A stretch of 64,000 bases of DNA from Pelagimonas sp. (lineage in GTDB: Bacteria; Pseudomonadota; Alphaproteobacteria; Rhodobacterales; Rhodobacteraceae), in contig JAOASD010000023.1 of NCBI GenBank assembly GCA_025210265.1, forward strand, positions 372,001 through 436,000, written 5' to 3'. The notes under the pieces were generated by a model. That model was not told the origin of the DNA. It worked only from the letters and a program-made list of their open reading frames with translations, and made no database searches. Made by a program: the position numbers and the translations under genes. Shown here one piece after another: positions 39,898 to 49,351 of this stretch. The number at the start of each line of letters is the position of its first letter. Position 1 is the stretch's first letter.

Positions 39898-41427
39898 TTA
39901 AAGGGCCTGCAGTATAAAGATGGCAGCCCCGCCCAGGGTCGCGCCAATCATGATCCAGACAGGCGGTGTGTTCCAGCGTGAGGGGGCGGGCCTCTCTTCT
40001 GCCACCGCCTGCCGGATCAGCGCCTGTTCAACCAGGCCGGGCAAGCGTGGACCAAAGCGCGCGAGAACCATGGCGGTTTTGCCAAGGTCGCTTAGCATTG
40101 CTTTGGGGCCAATTGAATCCTTGATGTAACTCTCGACCACGGGCCGCGCGACCTGCCAGATGTTCATATGGGGATCAAGCGATCGTGCGACGCCTTCGAC
40201 CACAACCATAGTGCGCTGCAGCAGGATTAGCTCGGTGCGGGTTTCCATTCCAAATCTCTCTGTGACTTCAAAGAGATAGGATAGAAGTTTCCCCATGGAG
40301 ATATGTGTCGCATCCATGCCGAAAATCGGTTCGCCCACAGCGCGCAAGGCGCGGGCAAATTCATCCACGTCGCGGTCGGCGGGGACATATCCTGCCTCGA
40401 AATGGACTTCGGCAACCCGTTTGTAATCGCGTTTGATAAAGCCAAAGAGGATCTCGGCGTAGACCCGGCGGGTATATTCGTCGATATGGCCCATGATGCC
40501 AAAATCATAGGCAATGATGTCGCCATTTGCGGCAACCTTCAGGTTGCCCTGATGCATATCCGCATGGAAAAACCCATCGCGCAGCGCGTGGTTTAGGAAC
40601 AGCTGCAACACCCGTTCCGACAGGGCCACCCGATCCAGCCCCAGAGCGTCAATCGCGTCATTGTCCCCCATGGGCGCGCCATCCGCCCAGCCCATCGTCA
40701 TCACCCGGCGACCGGATGCGGACCAGATCACCTTGGGCAATTGGAACCCGGCATCCTGTTCGGTGTTGGCGGCAAATTCACTGGCCGAGGCGCTTTCCAG
40801 ACGCAGATCCAGCTCTCCGTGGACCACGCCTTCGAAATGTTCGATCACGTCCAGCGGGCGCAGGCGGCGCGAGGCGGGGGAAAAGAATTCGATGAAGCGC
40901 GCGGCGAAATAAAAAGCGTCGATATCGGTGCGAAACGCGCGTTCGATTCCCGGTCGCAGCACTTTGACAGCGACAGTATCGCCGGTTTCGCGCAGCACCG
41001 CTTTGTGGACCTGTGCGATTGAGGCCGCTGCCACGGGTTCAGAAAATTCCGAAAACAGCGTGTCTGCCGGCAGCCCCAGTTCCGATTCGACCTCGGCTTT
41101 GGCCTCTTCGATGGAAAAGGGCGGCAGTTGATCCTGCAAAACGCGCAGTTGCATTGCCATTTCTGTGCCGACCACGTCGGGGCGGGTCGACAGGACCTGA
41201 CCGAATTTGATGTAGGCGGGCCCCAGCGCGGTCAGCGCGCGGGTCACGGGCGGCATGTCGGGATCGCCATCCAGCCCCAGCCATTTGAACGGCCAGCCCA
41301 GTACGCGGGCGGCGATGCGCAGGGGGCGGGGGGCCTCCATCGCGTCCAGGATTGCGCCCATGGCGCCGGTCCGTTCAAAAGTCGCGCCGGTGCGGATCAG
41401 CCGCCAGATATTGTGAGGCCCCCGCAT
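39898..41427 (-). CDS. ubiB: Ubiquinone biosynthesis kinase-like protein UbiB
   Basis: A 509-residue ABC1/UbiB-family atypical kinase needed for ubiquinone assembly. The KxGQ motif is AYIKFGQVLSTRPD (about residues 72-85). The A-rich nucleotide loop is PVAAASIAQVHKAVL, and VAVKVLRPGI holds the ATP-binding Lys. FHADMHQGNLKVAANGDIIAYDFGIMG contains the catalytic and metal residues. A C-terminal membrane helix (WIMIGATLGGAAIFILQAL) anchors it. It follows ubiE by two bases. Confidence 0.96.
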   Translation of the reverse strand: MRGPHNIWRLIRTGATFERTGAMGAILDAMEAPRPLRIAARVLGWPFKWLGLDGDPDMPPVTRALTALGPAYIKFGQVLSTRPDVVGTEMAMQLRVLQDQLPPFSIEEAKAEVESELGLPADTLFSEFSEPVAAASIAQVHKAVLRETGDTVAVKVLRPGIERAFRTDIDAFYFAARFIEFFSPASRRLRPLDVIEHFEGVVHGELDLRLESASASEFAANTEQDAGFQLPKVIWSASGRRVMTMGWADGAPMGDNDAIDALGLDRVALSERVLQLFLNHALRDGFFHADMHQGNLKVAANGDIIAYDFGIMGHIDEYTRRVYAEILFGFIKRDYKRVAEVHFEAGYVPADRDVDEFARALRAVGEPIFGMDATHISMGKLLSYLFEVTERFGMETRTELILLQRTMVVVEGVARSLDPHMNIWQVARPVVESYIKDSIGPKAMLSDLGKTAMVLARFGPRLPGLVEQALIRQAVAEERPAPSRWNTPPVWIMIGATLGGAAIFILQAL

Positions 41428-41429
41428 GA

Positions 41430-42176
41430 TCAGATCTTCCAGCCGGAATGCAGGCAGGCAACGCCCATGGTCAGGTTGCGGTATTTCGCATTGCCGAACC
41501 CGGCGGCGCGCACCATGCCAAGAAAGGTTTCCTGATCCGGGAACTTGCGGATCGATTCCACCAGATACTGATAGCTGTCACGGTCCCCGGCGATCACCTG
41601 CCCCATGCGCGGAATGATGTGGAAGGAATACAGATCATAGGCCCATTGCATCAGGTCATTGGGGATCTGGTTAAATTCCAGCACCATCAGACGGCCACCG
41701 GGTTTCAGCACACGGTAGGCTTCGTTCAGGGCTTCCTGCGGGCGGGTCACGTTCCGAATGCCAAAGGAAATCGTATAAGTGTCAAAGCTGTTATCGGCAA
41801 AGGGCAGCTTCATCGCGTCGCCGACCACCCAATCCAGACTGTCAGACATGGAATCCGCTTCGGCGCGTTTGCGCCCTTCGACCAGCATGGATTCGGTCAG
41901 GTCCAGCACCGTGGCATGGCCTTCGCCCGCGCGTTTCAGAAAGCGGAAGGAAATATCGCCTGTGCCCCCGGCCACATCCAGCAGGCGTTGGCCCGGACGC
42001 GGCGCCAGCCAATCCATCATCGCATCTTTCCAGACGCGGTGAATGCCAAAGGACATGGCATCGTTCATCACATCATATTTATTCGCCACCGAACTGAACA
42101 CGCCCTGCACGCGCCCGGCCTTTTCTTCCTCGGGGATGTCCTGAAATCCGAAATGCGTGGTTTTGTCTGCGGTCAT
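41430..42176 (-). CDS. ubiE: Demethylmenaquinone/2-methoxy-6-polyprenyl-1,4-benzoquinol methyltransferase
   Basis: A 248-residue class I SAM methyltransferase catalysing the C-methylation step of ubiquinone synthesis. [26 protein letters not shown] and [34 protein letters not shown] are UbiE signatures. SAM motif I is [13 protein letters not shown]; motif II area [16 protein letters not shown]. First gene of ubiE-ubiB, divergent from mutM. Confidence 0.96.
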   Translation of the reverse strand: MTADKTTHFGFQDIPEEEKAGRVQGVFSSVANKYDVMNDAMSFGIHRVWKDAMMDWLAPRPGQRLLDVAGGTGDISFRFLKRAGEGHATVLDLTESMLVEGRKRAEADSMSDSLDWVVGDAMKLPFADNSFDTYTISFGIRNVTRPQEALNEAYRVLKPGGRLMVLEFNQIPNDLMQWAYDLYSFHIIPRMGQVIAGDRDSYQYLVESIRKFPDQETFLGMVRAAGFGNAKYRNLTMGVACLHSGWKI

Positions 42177-42294
42177 TTCTCAGCGCCTTGATGCATATGA
42201 AAGTGGGATATAGCGTTGCCGCGCGGGCTGCAAACAGCCAAACCGACGCAATGGAGGCACAGGATGCAGGAAACCAACAAAGATCGGCGGTCTG

Positions 42295-43146
42295 ATGCCT
42301 GAATTGCCCGAGGTCGAAACCGTGCGCAAGGGGTTGATCCCCGCGATGGAGGGCAGCGTGATCGCGCGCGCGCAGGTCAACCGCCCGGATCTGCGCTGGC
42401 CATTTCCCGACCGCATGGCCGAGCGGTTGACCGGGCAAAAGGTGCTGCAGCTGCGGCGGCGGTCCAAATACATCCTGTGTGATCTGGCCAGCGGCGAAAG
42501 CCTGCTGATCCATTTGGGCATGTCAGGGCGGATGCTGATTTCCGGTGATCCGCTGGGCAATTTTGTGCATGAACACCCGGCGCCGGAAAAACATGACCAT
42601 GTGGTGCTGGATATGGAGAATGGTGCGCGCATCACATTCAACGATCCGCGCCGGTTCGGGGCGATGGATCTGCTGCCCACGGCAGAGGGCGATGCGCATC
42701 CGTTGCTGTGCAATATCGGGCCGGAACCGCTGGGCAATGATTTCCACGAATCCCATCTGGTCAGGGTGTTGAAAGGGCGCAAAACCGCGATCAAAACCGC
42801 GCTTTTGGATCAGAAAAACGTCGCGGGGCTTGGCAATATTTATGTCTGCGAGGCGCTCTTCCGTAGCGGCATCCACCCGACACGCCCCTGCGCACGGCTG
42901 TCTGAAACCCGGATTGAATCGCTGGTGCCGATCATCCGCGATGTCCTGAGCGATGCGATTGCTGCGGGGGGATCTTCGCTTAAGGATTTCCGCCAAGCCG
43001 ATGGAGAGCTTGGATATTTTCAGCACAGCTTTGACGTTTATGGCCGCGAGGACCAGCCCTGCCGCAGCCCCGGCTGTGCGGATAAAATTCGGCGGATCGT
43101 ACAATCCGGGCGGTCGTCTTTCTACTGTCCGACCTGTCAAAGATAG
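42295..43146 (+). CDS. mutM: Formamidopyrimidine-DNA glycosylase
   Basis: A 283-residue bifunctional glycosylase/AP lyase that removes 8-oxoguanine and FapyG. The N-terminus after Met is [13 protein letters not shown]: the catalytic Pro and Glu are in place. The RSKYILCDL segment holds the conserved Lys. [29 protein letters not shown] is the helix-two-turn-helix. The C-terminal zinc finger is C-x4-C-x16-C-x2-C (CRSPGCADK to YCPTCQR). Divergent from ubiE-ubiB across 118 bases. Confidence 0.96.
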   Translation: MPELPEVETVRKGLIPAMEGSVIARAQVNRPDLRWPFPDRMAERLTGQKVLQLRRRSKYILCDLASGESLLIHLGMSGRMLISGDPLGNFVHEHPAPEKHDHVVLDMENGARITFNDPRRFGAMDLLPTAEGDAHPLLCNIGPEPLGNDFHESHLVRVLKGRKTAIKTALLDQKNVAGLGNIYVCEALFRSGIHPTRPCARLSETRIESLVPIIRDVLSDAIAAGGSSLKDFRQADGELGYFQHSFDVYGREDQPCRSPGCADKIRRIVQSGRSSFYCPTCQR

Positions 43147-43209
43147 CTTGATCCGGGCGCAAACGGTGGTAAGGCTTTGCGACTGAAGCAACCGCAGCGG
43201 AGCCCGTCC

Positions 43210-43986
43210 ATGGCCTATGAGACGATCATCGTCGAAGTAGAAGACCACGTCGCAACGATCAAACTGAACCGTCCCGACGCCCTCAACGCCCTGAACTCTC
43301 AGCTGTTGGGTGAACTTGGCCGGGCTTTGGCCGAGGCCGACAACAACGACAAGGTGCGTTGCATCGTGCTGACCGGTTCGGCCAAGGCCTTTGCCGCCGG
43401 GGCCGACATCAAGGAAATGTCGGAAAAATCCTATGTCGACATGATGATGTCCGACTATTTCGGGTCCGAGGCCGCGCAGGTCATTGGCACCCGCAAGCCG
43501 ATCATCGCTGCTGTGGCTGGCTATGCGCTGGGCGGTGGCTGTGAACTGGCGATGATGTGCGATTTCATCATTGCCGCTGACACCGCGAAATTCGGCCAGC
43601 CCGAGGTGAACCTGGGCGTGATGCCCGGTATCGGCGGGTCGCAGCGTCTGACTCGTTTCATCGGCAAATCCAAGTCGATGGATATGAATCTGACGGGTCG
43701 TTTCATGGATGCCGAAGAGGCAGAGCGGTCCGGTCTGGTCAGCCGCGTGGTTCCGGCCAAGCAGCTGATGGAAGAGGCGCGCAACGCCGCCGAAAAGATC
43801 GCCGAGAAATCCATCATCTCGGTTGTGGCGATCAAAGAAGCGGTCAACCGGTCCTATGAAACCGCGCTGGCCGAAGGCCTGCTGTTTGAGCGCCGCCTGT
43901 TCCACAGCCTCTTTGCCACCGAGGATCAGAAAGAGGGCATGGCCGCCTTTATGGAAAAGCGCACGCCGCAATTCCGCGACCGTTAA
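43210..43986 (+). CDS. Enoyl-CoA hydratase (crotonase family)
   Basis: A 258-residue crotonase. The oxyanion-hole segments are [14 protein letters not shown] and [52 protein letters not shown], with the catalytic Glu pair (in GCELAM and FGQPEVNLG). It hydrates 2-enoyl-CoA to 3-hydroxyacyl-CoA in beta-oxidation or phenylacetate-type pathways; close to short-chain mitochondrial ECHS1-like enzymes. The start at 43210 is [10 protein letters not shown] single gene between mutM and rpsT. Confidence 0.94.
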   Translation: MAYETIIVEVEDHVATIKLNRPDALNALNSQLLGELGRALAEADNNDKVRCIVLTGSAKAFAAGADIKEMSEKSYVDMMMSDYFGSEAAQVIGTRKPIIAAVAGYALGGGCELAMMCDFIIAADTAKFGQPEVNLGVMPGIGGSQRLTRFIGKSKSMDMNLTGRFMDAEEAERSGLVSRVVPAKQLMEEARNAAEKIAEKSIISVVAIKEAVNRSYETALAEGLLFERRLFHSLFATEDQKEGMAAFMEKRTPQFRDR

Positions 43987-44166
43987 ACTCTAGCGCAGGG
44001 GCAAAAGCCCTTGCTCCTTTGCGGGTGTCATAGTAAAGGCACCCGTCATACATGCGCGTGATGCCCGCTAGGCAAGAATCGGTCCGACGGTCAGTTCGGG
44101 TCTTGTTGGCATTGCGCACCCGCATGAACACGTAAGACACGAACATACAGACCAGGACAGATCATC

Positions 44167-44430
44167 ATGGCAAATTCGCCCCAGGCCAAAAAGCGCGCAC
44201 GTCAGAACGAAAAGCGCTTTGCTGTTAACAAAGCCCGCCGTTCGCGCATCCGCACCTACCTGCGTAAGGTCGAAGAAGCGATTGCTTCGGGCGATAAAGA
44301 TGCCGCAACTGCCGCTCTGCGCGCTGCTCAGCCCGAGCTGATGCGCGGCGTCACCAAAGGCGTTTTCCACAAGAATACCGCATCCCGCAAGATGTCGCGC
44401 CTGGCCGCGCGCGTGAAGGCGCTAGGCTAA
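44167..44430 (+). CDS. rpsT: 30S ribosomal protein S20
   Basis: An 87-residue basic protein with the S20 pattern: [77 protein letters not shown]. Helical bundle binding the 5' domain of 16S rRNA. Upstream position of rpsT next to dnaA is conserved in alphaproteobacteria. A strong terminator follows at 44460. Confidence 0.97.
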   Translation: MANSPQAKKRARQNEKRFAVNKARRSRIRTYLRKVEEAIASGDKDAATAALRAAQPELMRGVTKGVFHKNTASRKMSRLAARVKALG

Positions 44431-44459
44431 AGTATAGGCATTCACTTGTGTGAATTTTC

Positions 44460-44489
44460 AAGGGCACCACTACATGTGGTGCCCTTTGT
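44460..44489 (+). terminator. Rho-independent terminator after rpsT
   Basis: AAGGGCACCAC (44460-44470), TACAT, GTGGTGCCCTT (44476-44486), then TGTC. Its stem is nearly the same as that of the terminator after dnaA. Confidence 0.85.
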
Positions 44490-44934
44490 CATTTCTGCAA
44501 CTCTTTGAACCGGCTGAGAGATTCTTTTCGCCAATATCCGAGTCAAGACTCTAAGTTCAGTTGCCCGGTCGGTGCCAAGCACGGTAATTTCTTCCTGCGA
44601 GTCACATCGCGGGGGGACATGAGGCCGGATAGGCGGTGCCGGAAAATGGGCGCTGCATTTATCATCACGCCAAGCGGGCAGATTGCGATCTGCCCTGTTG
44701 CGACGGGTACGCCCGGCCATGTCCATTGACAGATTATGGGTCACAGACCGGAAGGCACAGCTGCAATGTGTCCGGTTTTGTATGCTCTCGGCTTACGGGC
44801 TCCCTCATACCACACGGTATGAGAACCCAGCCGCTGTGCCTGATGATGTGAACGCCATCGGTGGGCAGCCGGTGCAGGGGTAATTGAGGCCGGGATGACC
44901 CCGGCGTTGCTTGGCTGAAGCGGAACAGGGACAG
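44490..44934 (+). promoter_or_regulatory. Long dnaA leader region without a gene; contains a perfect hairpin
   Basis: 445 bases between the rpsT terminator and dnaA. No protein-like frame is visible. CTCATACC (44804-44811), ACAC, GGTATGAG (44816-44823) is a perfect 8-4-8 inverted repeat, and a short GGCCGGGATGACCCCGGC stem lies near 44887-44904. No DnaA box (TTATCCACA-like) was seen, so it is probably promoter and leader rather than a replication origin. Confidence 0.5.
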
Positions 44935-46311
44935 ATGACGAAAGAGCAATGGGGCGCGCTGCAGGAAACACTATGCAAAACGGTGGGAGAGAATAACTAT
45001 AAAACCTGGATTGCACCGCTGACCTATCGTGGGTCGCAACGCGGTGTGGCTCAGTTCAACGCACCGACGAATTTCTTTGGCACCTATGTGTCGCAGAACT
45101 ACGGGGATCTGCTGCTGTCGCATATCGCGGGCATGGATCCCAGCGTACGCAAGCTGTCCTTTGAGGTGGCGAATGCGGCTGCAACGCCGGCACAGCCGGG
45201 TACGGGTGCGCCCTCTGCGCAGCCTGCCGCGCGCAGTGAAACCGCCGCGCCTGCGGCCAACCGCGAAGACCTGCCGGGCGCCCCGCTGGATTCGCGTTTC
45301 ACCTTTGACAGCTTTGTGGTCGGCAAGCCGAACGAGCTGGCCCATGCCGCCGCGCGTCGCGTGGCCGAGGGCGGTCCCGTCACCTTCAACCCTCTGTTCC
45401 TGTATGGGGGTGTCGGCCTTGGTAAAACTCACCTGATGCACGCCATCGCCTGGGAACTGCGCGCCCGTAATCCCGAGCTGGTCGTGCTGTACCTGTCGGC
45501 GGAACAGTTCATGTATCGCTTTGTGCAGTCGCTGCGCGAACGCAAGATGATGGATTTCAAGGAAATGTTCCGCAGCGTCGACGTGCTGATGGTTGATGAC
45601 GTGCAGTTCATCGCTGGCAAGGACAGCACGCAGGAAGAGTTCTTTCACACCTTCAACGCGCTGGTGGATCAGAACAAACAGATCATCATTTCGGCTGACC
45701 GCGCGCCGGATGAAATCAAGGATCTGGAAAACCGCATTCGCTCGCGCCTGCAATCGGGGCTGGTGGTTGATCTGCACCCCACCGATTACGAACTGCGTCT
45801 GGGCATTCTGCAGACCAAGGCGGAAATGTACCGCGCCCATTATCCGGGCCTGCATATCGAAGATGGCGTTCTGGAATTTCTCGCCCATCGCATCAGCACC
45901 AATGTCCGCGTGCTCGAAGGCGCTCTGACCCGTCTGTTCGCCTTTGCCTCGCTGGTCGGCAAGCCGATCAACATGGATCTGGTACATGACTCGCTGTCTG
46001 ATGTGCTGCGCGCCTCCGAGCGCAAGATCTCCATCGAGGAGATCCAGCGCAAAGTGGCGGAACATTACAATATCCGTCTGTCGGATATTGTCGGCCCCAA
46101 ACGTGTGCGCACCTTTGCCCGCCCCCGTCAGGTTGCGATGTATCTGTGCAAACAGCTGACCTCGCGGTCGCTGCCGGAAATTGGCCGCCGCTTTGGCGGG
46201 CGCGACCACACCACGGTGATGCACGGCGTGCGCCGCATCGAAGAGCTGCGCCAGCAGGATGGTCAGATCGACGAAGACATCGAAATGCTGCGCCGCGCGC
46301 TTGAAGCGTGA
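44935..46311 (+). CDS. dnaA: Chromosomal replication initiator protein DnaA
   Basis: A 458-residue initiator. Domain I spans about 1-75 (WGALQETLCKTVGENNYKTWIAPLTY). Linker domain II is Ala/Pro-rich (AATPAQPGTGAPSAQP). Domain III is AAA+: Walker A LYGGVGLGKTHLMHAIAWE (about 157-175), Walker B VDVLMVDDVQFIAGKDSTQEEFFHTFNAL. Domain IV ends with the DNA-binding signature GRRFGGRDHTTVMHGVRRIEEL. The ATG at 44935 has AGGGACAG just upstream. First of dnaA-dnaN-recF-gyrB. Confidence 0.97.
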   Translation: MTKEQWGALQETLCKTVGENNYKTWIAPLTYRGSQRGVAQFNAPTNFFGTYVSQNYGDLLLSHIAGMDPSVRKLSFEVANAAATPAQPGTGAPSAQPAARSETAAPAANREDLPGAPLDSRFTFDSFVVGKPNELAHAAARRVAEGGPVTFNPLFLYGGVGLGKTHLMHAIAWELRARNPELVVLYLSAEQFMYRFVQSLRERKMMDFKEMFRSVDVLMVDDVQFIAGKDSTQEEFFHTFNALVDQNKQIIISADRAPDEIKDLENRIRSRLQSGLVVDLHPTDYELRLGILQTKAEMYRAHYPGLHIEDGVLEFLAHRISTNVRVLEGALTRLFAFASLVGKPINMDLVHDSLSDVLRASERKISIEEIQRKVAEHYNIRLSDIVGPKRVRTFARPRQVAMYLCKQLTSRSLPEIGRRFGGRDHTTVMHGVRRIEELRQQDGQIDEDIEMLRRALEA

Positions 46312-46331
46312 GGGCAGACCAAAGATCTGGA

Positions 46332-46360
46332 AAAGGGCACCCGATGTGGTGCCCTTTCTT
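46332..46360 (+). terminator. Rho-independent terminator after dnaA
   Basis: AAAGGGCACC (46332-46341), CGATGT, GGTGCCCTTT (46348-46357), CTT. Separates dnaA from dnaN, so dnaN has its own promoter within 46361-46535. Confidence 0.88.
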
Positions 46361-46535
46361 GGTTAAAGGTCCAGAAGTCTGATTTCCTGTTTCTCTAGGG
46401 GCGCAGTTGCTCCTCAATCCTGGCCAGTGCCTTGACGCCCCACGATTTCCGCATGACTAATGGCCCAAACGGTCTTGGACTGTATGGCGCGCCGGGTTAG
46501 GGTGTGCGTCCCGAAAGTGCAACGAGGGTAGGGCA

Positions 46536-47654
46536 ATGAAGATCAGCATCGAACGGGCGGCTCTGCTGCGGGCCGTGGCACAGGCACAATCCGTGGTGGA
46601 ACGTCGGAACACGATTCCGATCCTGGCCAATGTGTTGATCGAAGCCGAAGGCAGCGACGTGACTTTCCGCGCCACAGATCTGGATATCGAGGTGCTGGAC
46701 AAAGCCCCCGCTCAGATCGAGCGCGCCGGGGCGACCACTGTCTCCGCCGTGACCCTGCATGAAATCGTGCGCAAACTGCCTGACGGGGCGCTGGTGACAC
46801 TGGCGGAAGAGGGCGGGTCGGGCCGCCTGACCGTGTCTGCCGGGCGCTCGAACTTTAACCTCGCCACGCTGCCCGCCGGGGATTTTCCGGTGATGGCCAG
46901 CAGCGAATACAGCTCGAACTTTTCGGCCAAGGCCGAGGTGCTGCGCCGCCTGTTCGACAAGTCGAAATTCGCGATTTCCACCGAGGAAACCCGCTATTAT
47001 CTGAACGGCGTCTACATGCATGTGGCGGATGCCGATGGCGGGCGTGTGCTGCGCTGCGTGGCCACCGATGGTCACCGCCTTGCCCGCATTGATGCCGACC
47101 TGCCCGGCGGCGCCGAGGATATGCCCGGCGTGATCGTGCCGCGCAAAACCGTGGGCGAGCTGCGCAAGCTGCTGGATGACGATGACATGGACATCGCCGT
47201 GTCCGTGTCTGAAACCAAGGTGCGCTTTGCTACCCCCGACATTACCCTGACCTCCAAGGTGATTGACGGCACCTTCCCCGACTATTCGCGCGTGATCCCG
47301 CAGGGCAACACCCGCAAGCTGGAGGTTGATGCCAGCGATTTCGCCAAGGCCGTGGACCGTGTGGCGACCGTGTCGTCTGAACGCTCGCGCGCGGTGAAAT
47401 TGCAGCTGGACGAGGACCGTCTGGTTCTGTCGGTCAATGCGCCCGACAGCGGTGCCGCCGAGGAAGAGCTGGCCGTGGCCTATGGCGACGAGCGTCTGGA
47501 AATCGGGTTCAACGCCAAATACCTGTTGGAGATCGCCAGCCAGGTGGATCGCGAAAACGCGGTGTTCCTGTTCAACTCCTCTGGCGATCCGACCCTGATG
47601 CGCGAAGGCAATGATACGACGGCGGTCTATGTCGTCATGCCTATGCGCGTGTGA
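46536..47654 (+). CDS. dnaN: DNA polymerase III sliding clamp, beta subunit
   Basis: A 372-residue clamp with three similar domains: IERAALLRAVAQAQSVVERRNTIPILANVLIEAEG, LRRLFDKSKFAISTEETRYYLNGVYMHV and AVDRVATVSSERSRAVKLQL. The C-terminal DPTLMREGNDTTAVYVVMPMRV is standard. It forms the processivity ring for Pol III. GAGGG lies upstream of the ATG. The stop is directly followed by the PemK-like gene. Confidence 0.97.
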   Translation: MKISIERAALLRAVAQAQSVVERRNTIPILANVLIEAEGSDVTFRATDLDIEVLDKAPAQIERAGATTVSAVTLHEIVRKLPDGALVTLAEEGGSGRLTVSAGRSNFNLATLPAGDFPVMASSEYSSNFSAKAEVLRRLFDKSKFAISTEETRYYLNGVYMHVADADGGRVLRCVATDGHRLARIDADLPGGAEDMPGVIVPRKTVGELRKLLDDDDMDIAVSVSETKVRFATPDITLTSKVIDGTFPDYSRVIPQGNTRKLEVDASDFAKAVDRVATVSSERSRAVKLQLDEDRLVLSVNAPDSGAAEEELAVAYGDERLEIGFNAKYLLEIASQVDRENAVFLFNSSGDPTLMREGNDTTAVYVVMPMRV

Positions 47655-47671
47655 GGTCAGTAAGGTTGGCG

Positions 47672-48076
47672 TTGAAGTTCCACCCCAAACAGGGGGCTTT
47701 TGTGTTGGTTAGGTTTGATCGCGCGTTTCGGCAGCCCGAAATGGTTAAAACTCGACCGTGTTTGGTTCTGTCGAAAAGAATGAAAACACGTCCCAACCTA
47801 GTTACGGTCGTGCCATTGAGCACAACGCCGCCTAATCCAATCGCGCCGTATCATTGCGAGATCGATATCAATGTGGAGCTGCCCGATAGGTGGTCTGCAA
47901 AGAGATGTTGGGTCAAAGGCGACATGATTTATAGCTTGGGCTTTGACCGGGTAGATTTGTTTTGTTTGGATAAAACACCTGACGGTCGCAGGATTTACCA
48001 GACTGAAACGGTTTCACGCGATACTTTGCTTACTGTGCAGCGTTGCGTTATGGCGGGTTTGGGCATTCGTCCTTGA
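47672..48076 (+). CDS. PemK/MazF-like toxin-fold protein without adjacent antitoxin
   Basis: A 134-residue protein of the CcdB/PemK barrel fold. FVLVRFDRAFRQPEMVKTRPCLVLSKR holds the typical G-x-x-V-x-V and RP-x-LVLS motifs; LVTVVPLSTTPP is the second conserved strand with Thr/Ser of the active site. Such proteins are usually mRNA interferases paired with a small antitoxin. Here none is visible: dnaN ends 17 bases upstream and no downstream frame follows. The start is probably TTG 47672 with AAGG 6 bases upstream (GTG 47651 is an alternative overlapping dnaN). The codon use is markedly more AT-rich than dnaN or recF, which points to later insertion into the conserved dnaN-recF order. Confidence 0.75.
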   Translation: MKFHPKQGAFVLVRFDRAFRQPEMVKTRPCLVLSKRMKTRPNLVTVVPLSTTPPNPIAPYHCEIDINVELPDRWSAKRCWVKGDMIYSLGFDRVDLFCLDKTPDGRRIYQTETVSRDTLLTVQRCVMAGLGIRP

Positions 48077-48192
48077 CTTTGTGCTTAGCAGGACTCATGT
48101 ATTAAGCGTTGCGGCTCTGGTAACATCCGCTTTGAGACCTCTTTGAGGCCATTGGGTCCTCCAGCGATAACAAGCTATGATCCAATGAAGTT

Positions 48193-48219
48193 AGCCCCGC
48201 TTTTGTAGCGGGGCTTTTT
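48193..48219 (+). terminator. Rho-independent terminator before recF (end of PemK-like mRNA or of a small RNA)
   Basis: AGCCCCGC (48193-48200), TTTTGTA, GCGGGGCT (48208-48215), TTTTT. It lies 117 bases after the PemK-like stop. A promoter-like TATTAA at about 48101-48106 suggests that a short transcript (about 100 nt) could start inside this gap. Confidence 0.88.
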
Positions 48220-48253
48220 ACTTGCTTGTTTGCGGATGTAAGGAGGTGACTGA

Positions 48254-49351
48254 ATGTATCTGTCATCGCTGAGCCTTTCGCATTTCCGGTCGCACCGTAT
48301 GGCGCGGTTAAGCGTGGATTCCCGCCCGGTGGCAATCTATGGCCCCAATGGCGCGGGAAAAACCAACCTGATCGAAGCGGTGTCGCTGTTTTCCCCAGGC
48401 CGGGGGATGCGGCGCGCTGCAGCGGCAGAAATGGCCCGGCGGCCCGAGGCTCTGGGCTGGAAGATCAGCGGCGAGATTGAGGGCATCGAGGGCGCGCATG
48501 AGCTGGCGTTCAGCTGGCAGGGCGGGTCCGGGCGGCAGGTTCAGATCGACGGGAAATTCGCCACTCAGGTTGCGCTGGGGCGCTTGGCGCGGGTGGTCTG
48601 GCTGATCCCCTCCATGGATCGACTGTGGATCGAGGGGGCGGATGGGCGGCGGCGTTTCTTGGATCGCACCGCGCTGTCGTTCTTTCCCGATCACGCGCAG
48701 GCGGCGCTGGATTATGAAAAGGCCATGCGCGAGCGAAATCGCCTGCTGAAGGATCAGGTGCGCGACGCCCATTGGTACAGCGCGTTAGAGGGGCAGATGG
48801 CGCGCGCGGGGGCGGTTCTGCATGCCAATCGTCAGGCCTCGGTCGCGCGATTGGGGCAGGCGCAGGAGGCGGCGGAAACTGCCTTTCCCATCGCCGAGCT
48901 GGAGCTAACCGCCACTGATGGAGAGATGCCCGAAGGCGAAGCAGATCTGCGCGAGGCGCTGGCCGAAAGCCGGTTTCGCGACATAGCTGCCGGGCGCTCT
49001 CTGGTCGGGCCGCATCGTGCCGATCTGCGGGGCGTGTTCATCGCCAAAGGCGTGCCAGCGGCGGAATGTTCCACAGGCGAGCAAAAGGCGCTGCTGATTT
49101 CGCTGATCCTGGCCAATGCGCGGGCCCTGGCGCAGGATCTGGGCGCGCCACCTTTGGTTCTGCTGGACGAGGTGGCTGCGCATCTGGATGCGGGCCGCCG
49201 TGCCGCGCTTTATGATGAAATCTGTGCGCTGGGGGCGCAGGCCTGGATGACCGGGACCGGGCCAGAGCTGTTCGCGGAACTCGGCGTGCGGGCGCAGCAT
49301 CTGGAGGTCATCGACGAAGACGGGCAATCGCAGGTGCGCGTCCTTGATTGA
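48254..49351 (+). CDS. recF: DNA replication/repair protein RecF
   Basis: A 365-residue SMC-like ATPase that loads RecA at gaps with RecO and RecR. Walker A is YGPNGAGKTNLIEA (about 31-44), signature ECSTGEQKALLISLILANARAL, and Walker B PLVLLDEVAAHLDAGRRAALYDEI. AAGGAGG precedes the ATG by 7 bases. A terminator just upstream means that it has its own short promoter or depends on readthrough. Overlaps the GNAT gene by eight bases. Confidence 0.96.
   Translation: MYLSSLSLSHFRSHRMARLSVDSRPVAIYGPNGAGKTNLIEAVSLFSPGRGMRRAAAAEMARRPEALGWKISGEIEGIEGAHELAFSWQGGSGRQVQIDGKFATQVALGRLARVVWLIPSMDRLWIEGADGRRRFLDRTALSFFPDHAQAALDYEKAMRERNRLLKDQVRDAHWYSALEGQMARAGAVLHANRQASVARLGQAQEAAETAFPIAELELTATDGEMPEGEADLREALAESRFRDIAAGRSLVGPHRADLRGVFIAKGVPAAECSTGEQKALLISLILANARALAQDLGAPPLVLLDEVAAHLDAGRRAALYDEICALGAQAWMTGTGPELFAELGVRAQHLEVIDEDGQSQVRVLD

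Noticed and set aside
44431-44934. Chromosomal origin next to dnaA
   Set aside because: No DnaA boxes or AT-rich unwinding region seen; in this order oriC often lies elsewhere.
47640-47675. Antitoxin gene upstream of the PemK-like gene
   Set aside because: Only 17 bases separate dnaN from the toxin-fold gene, and no small frame overlaps there.
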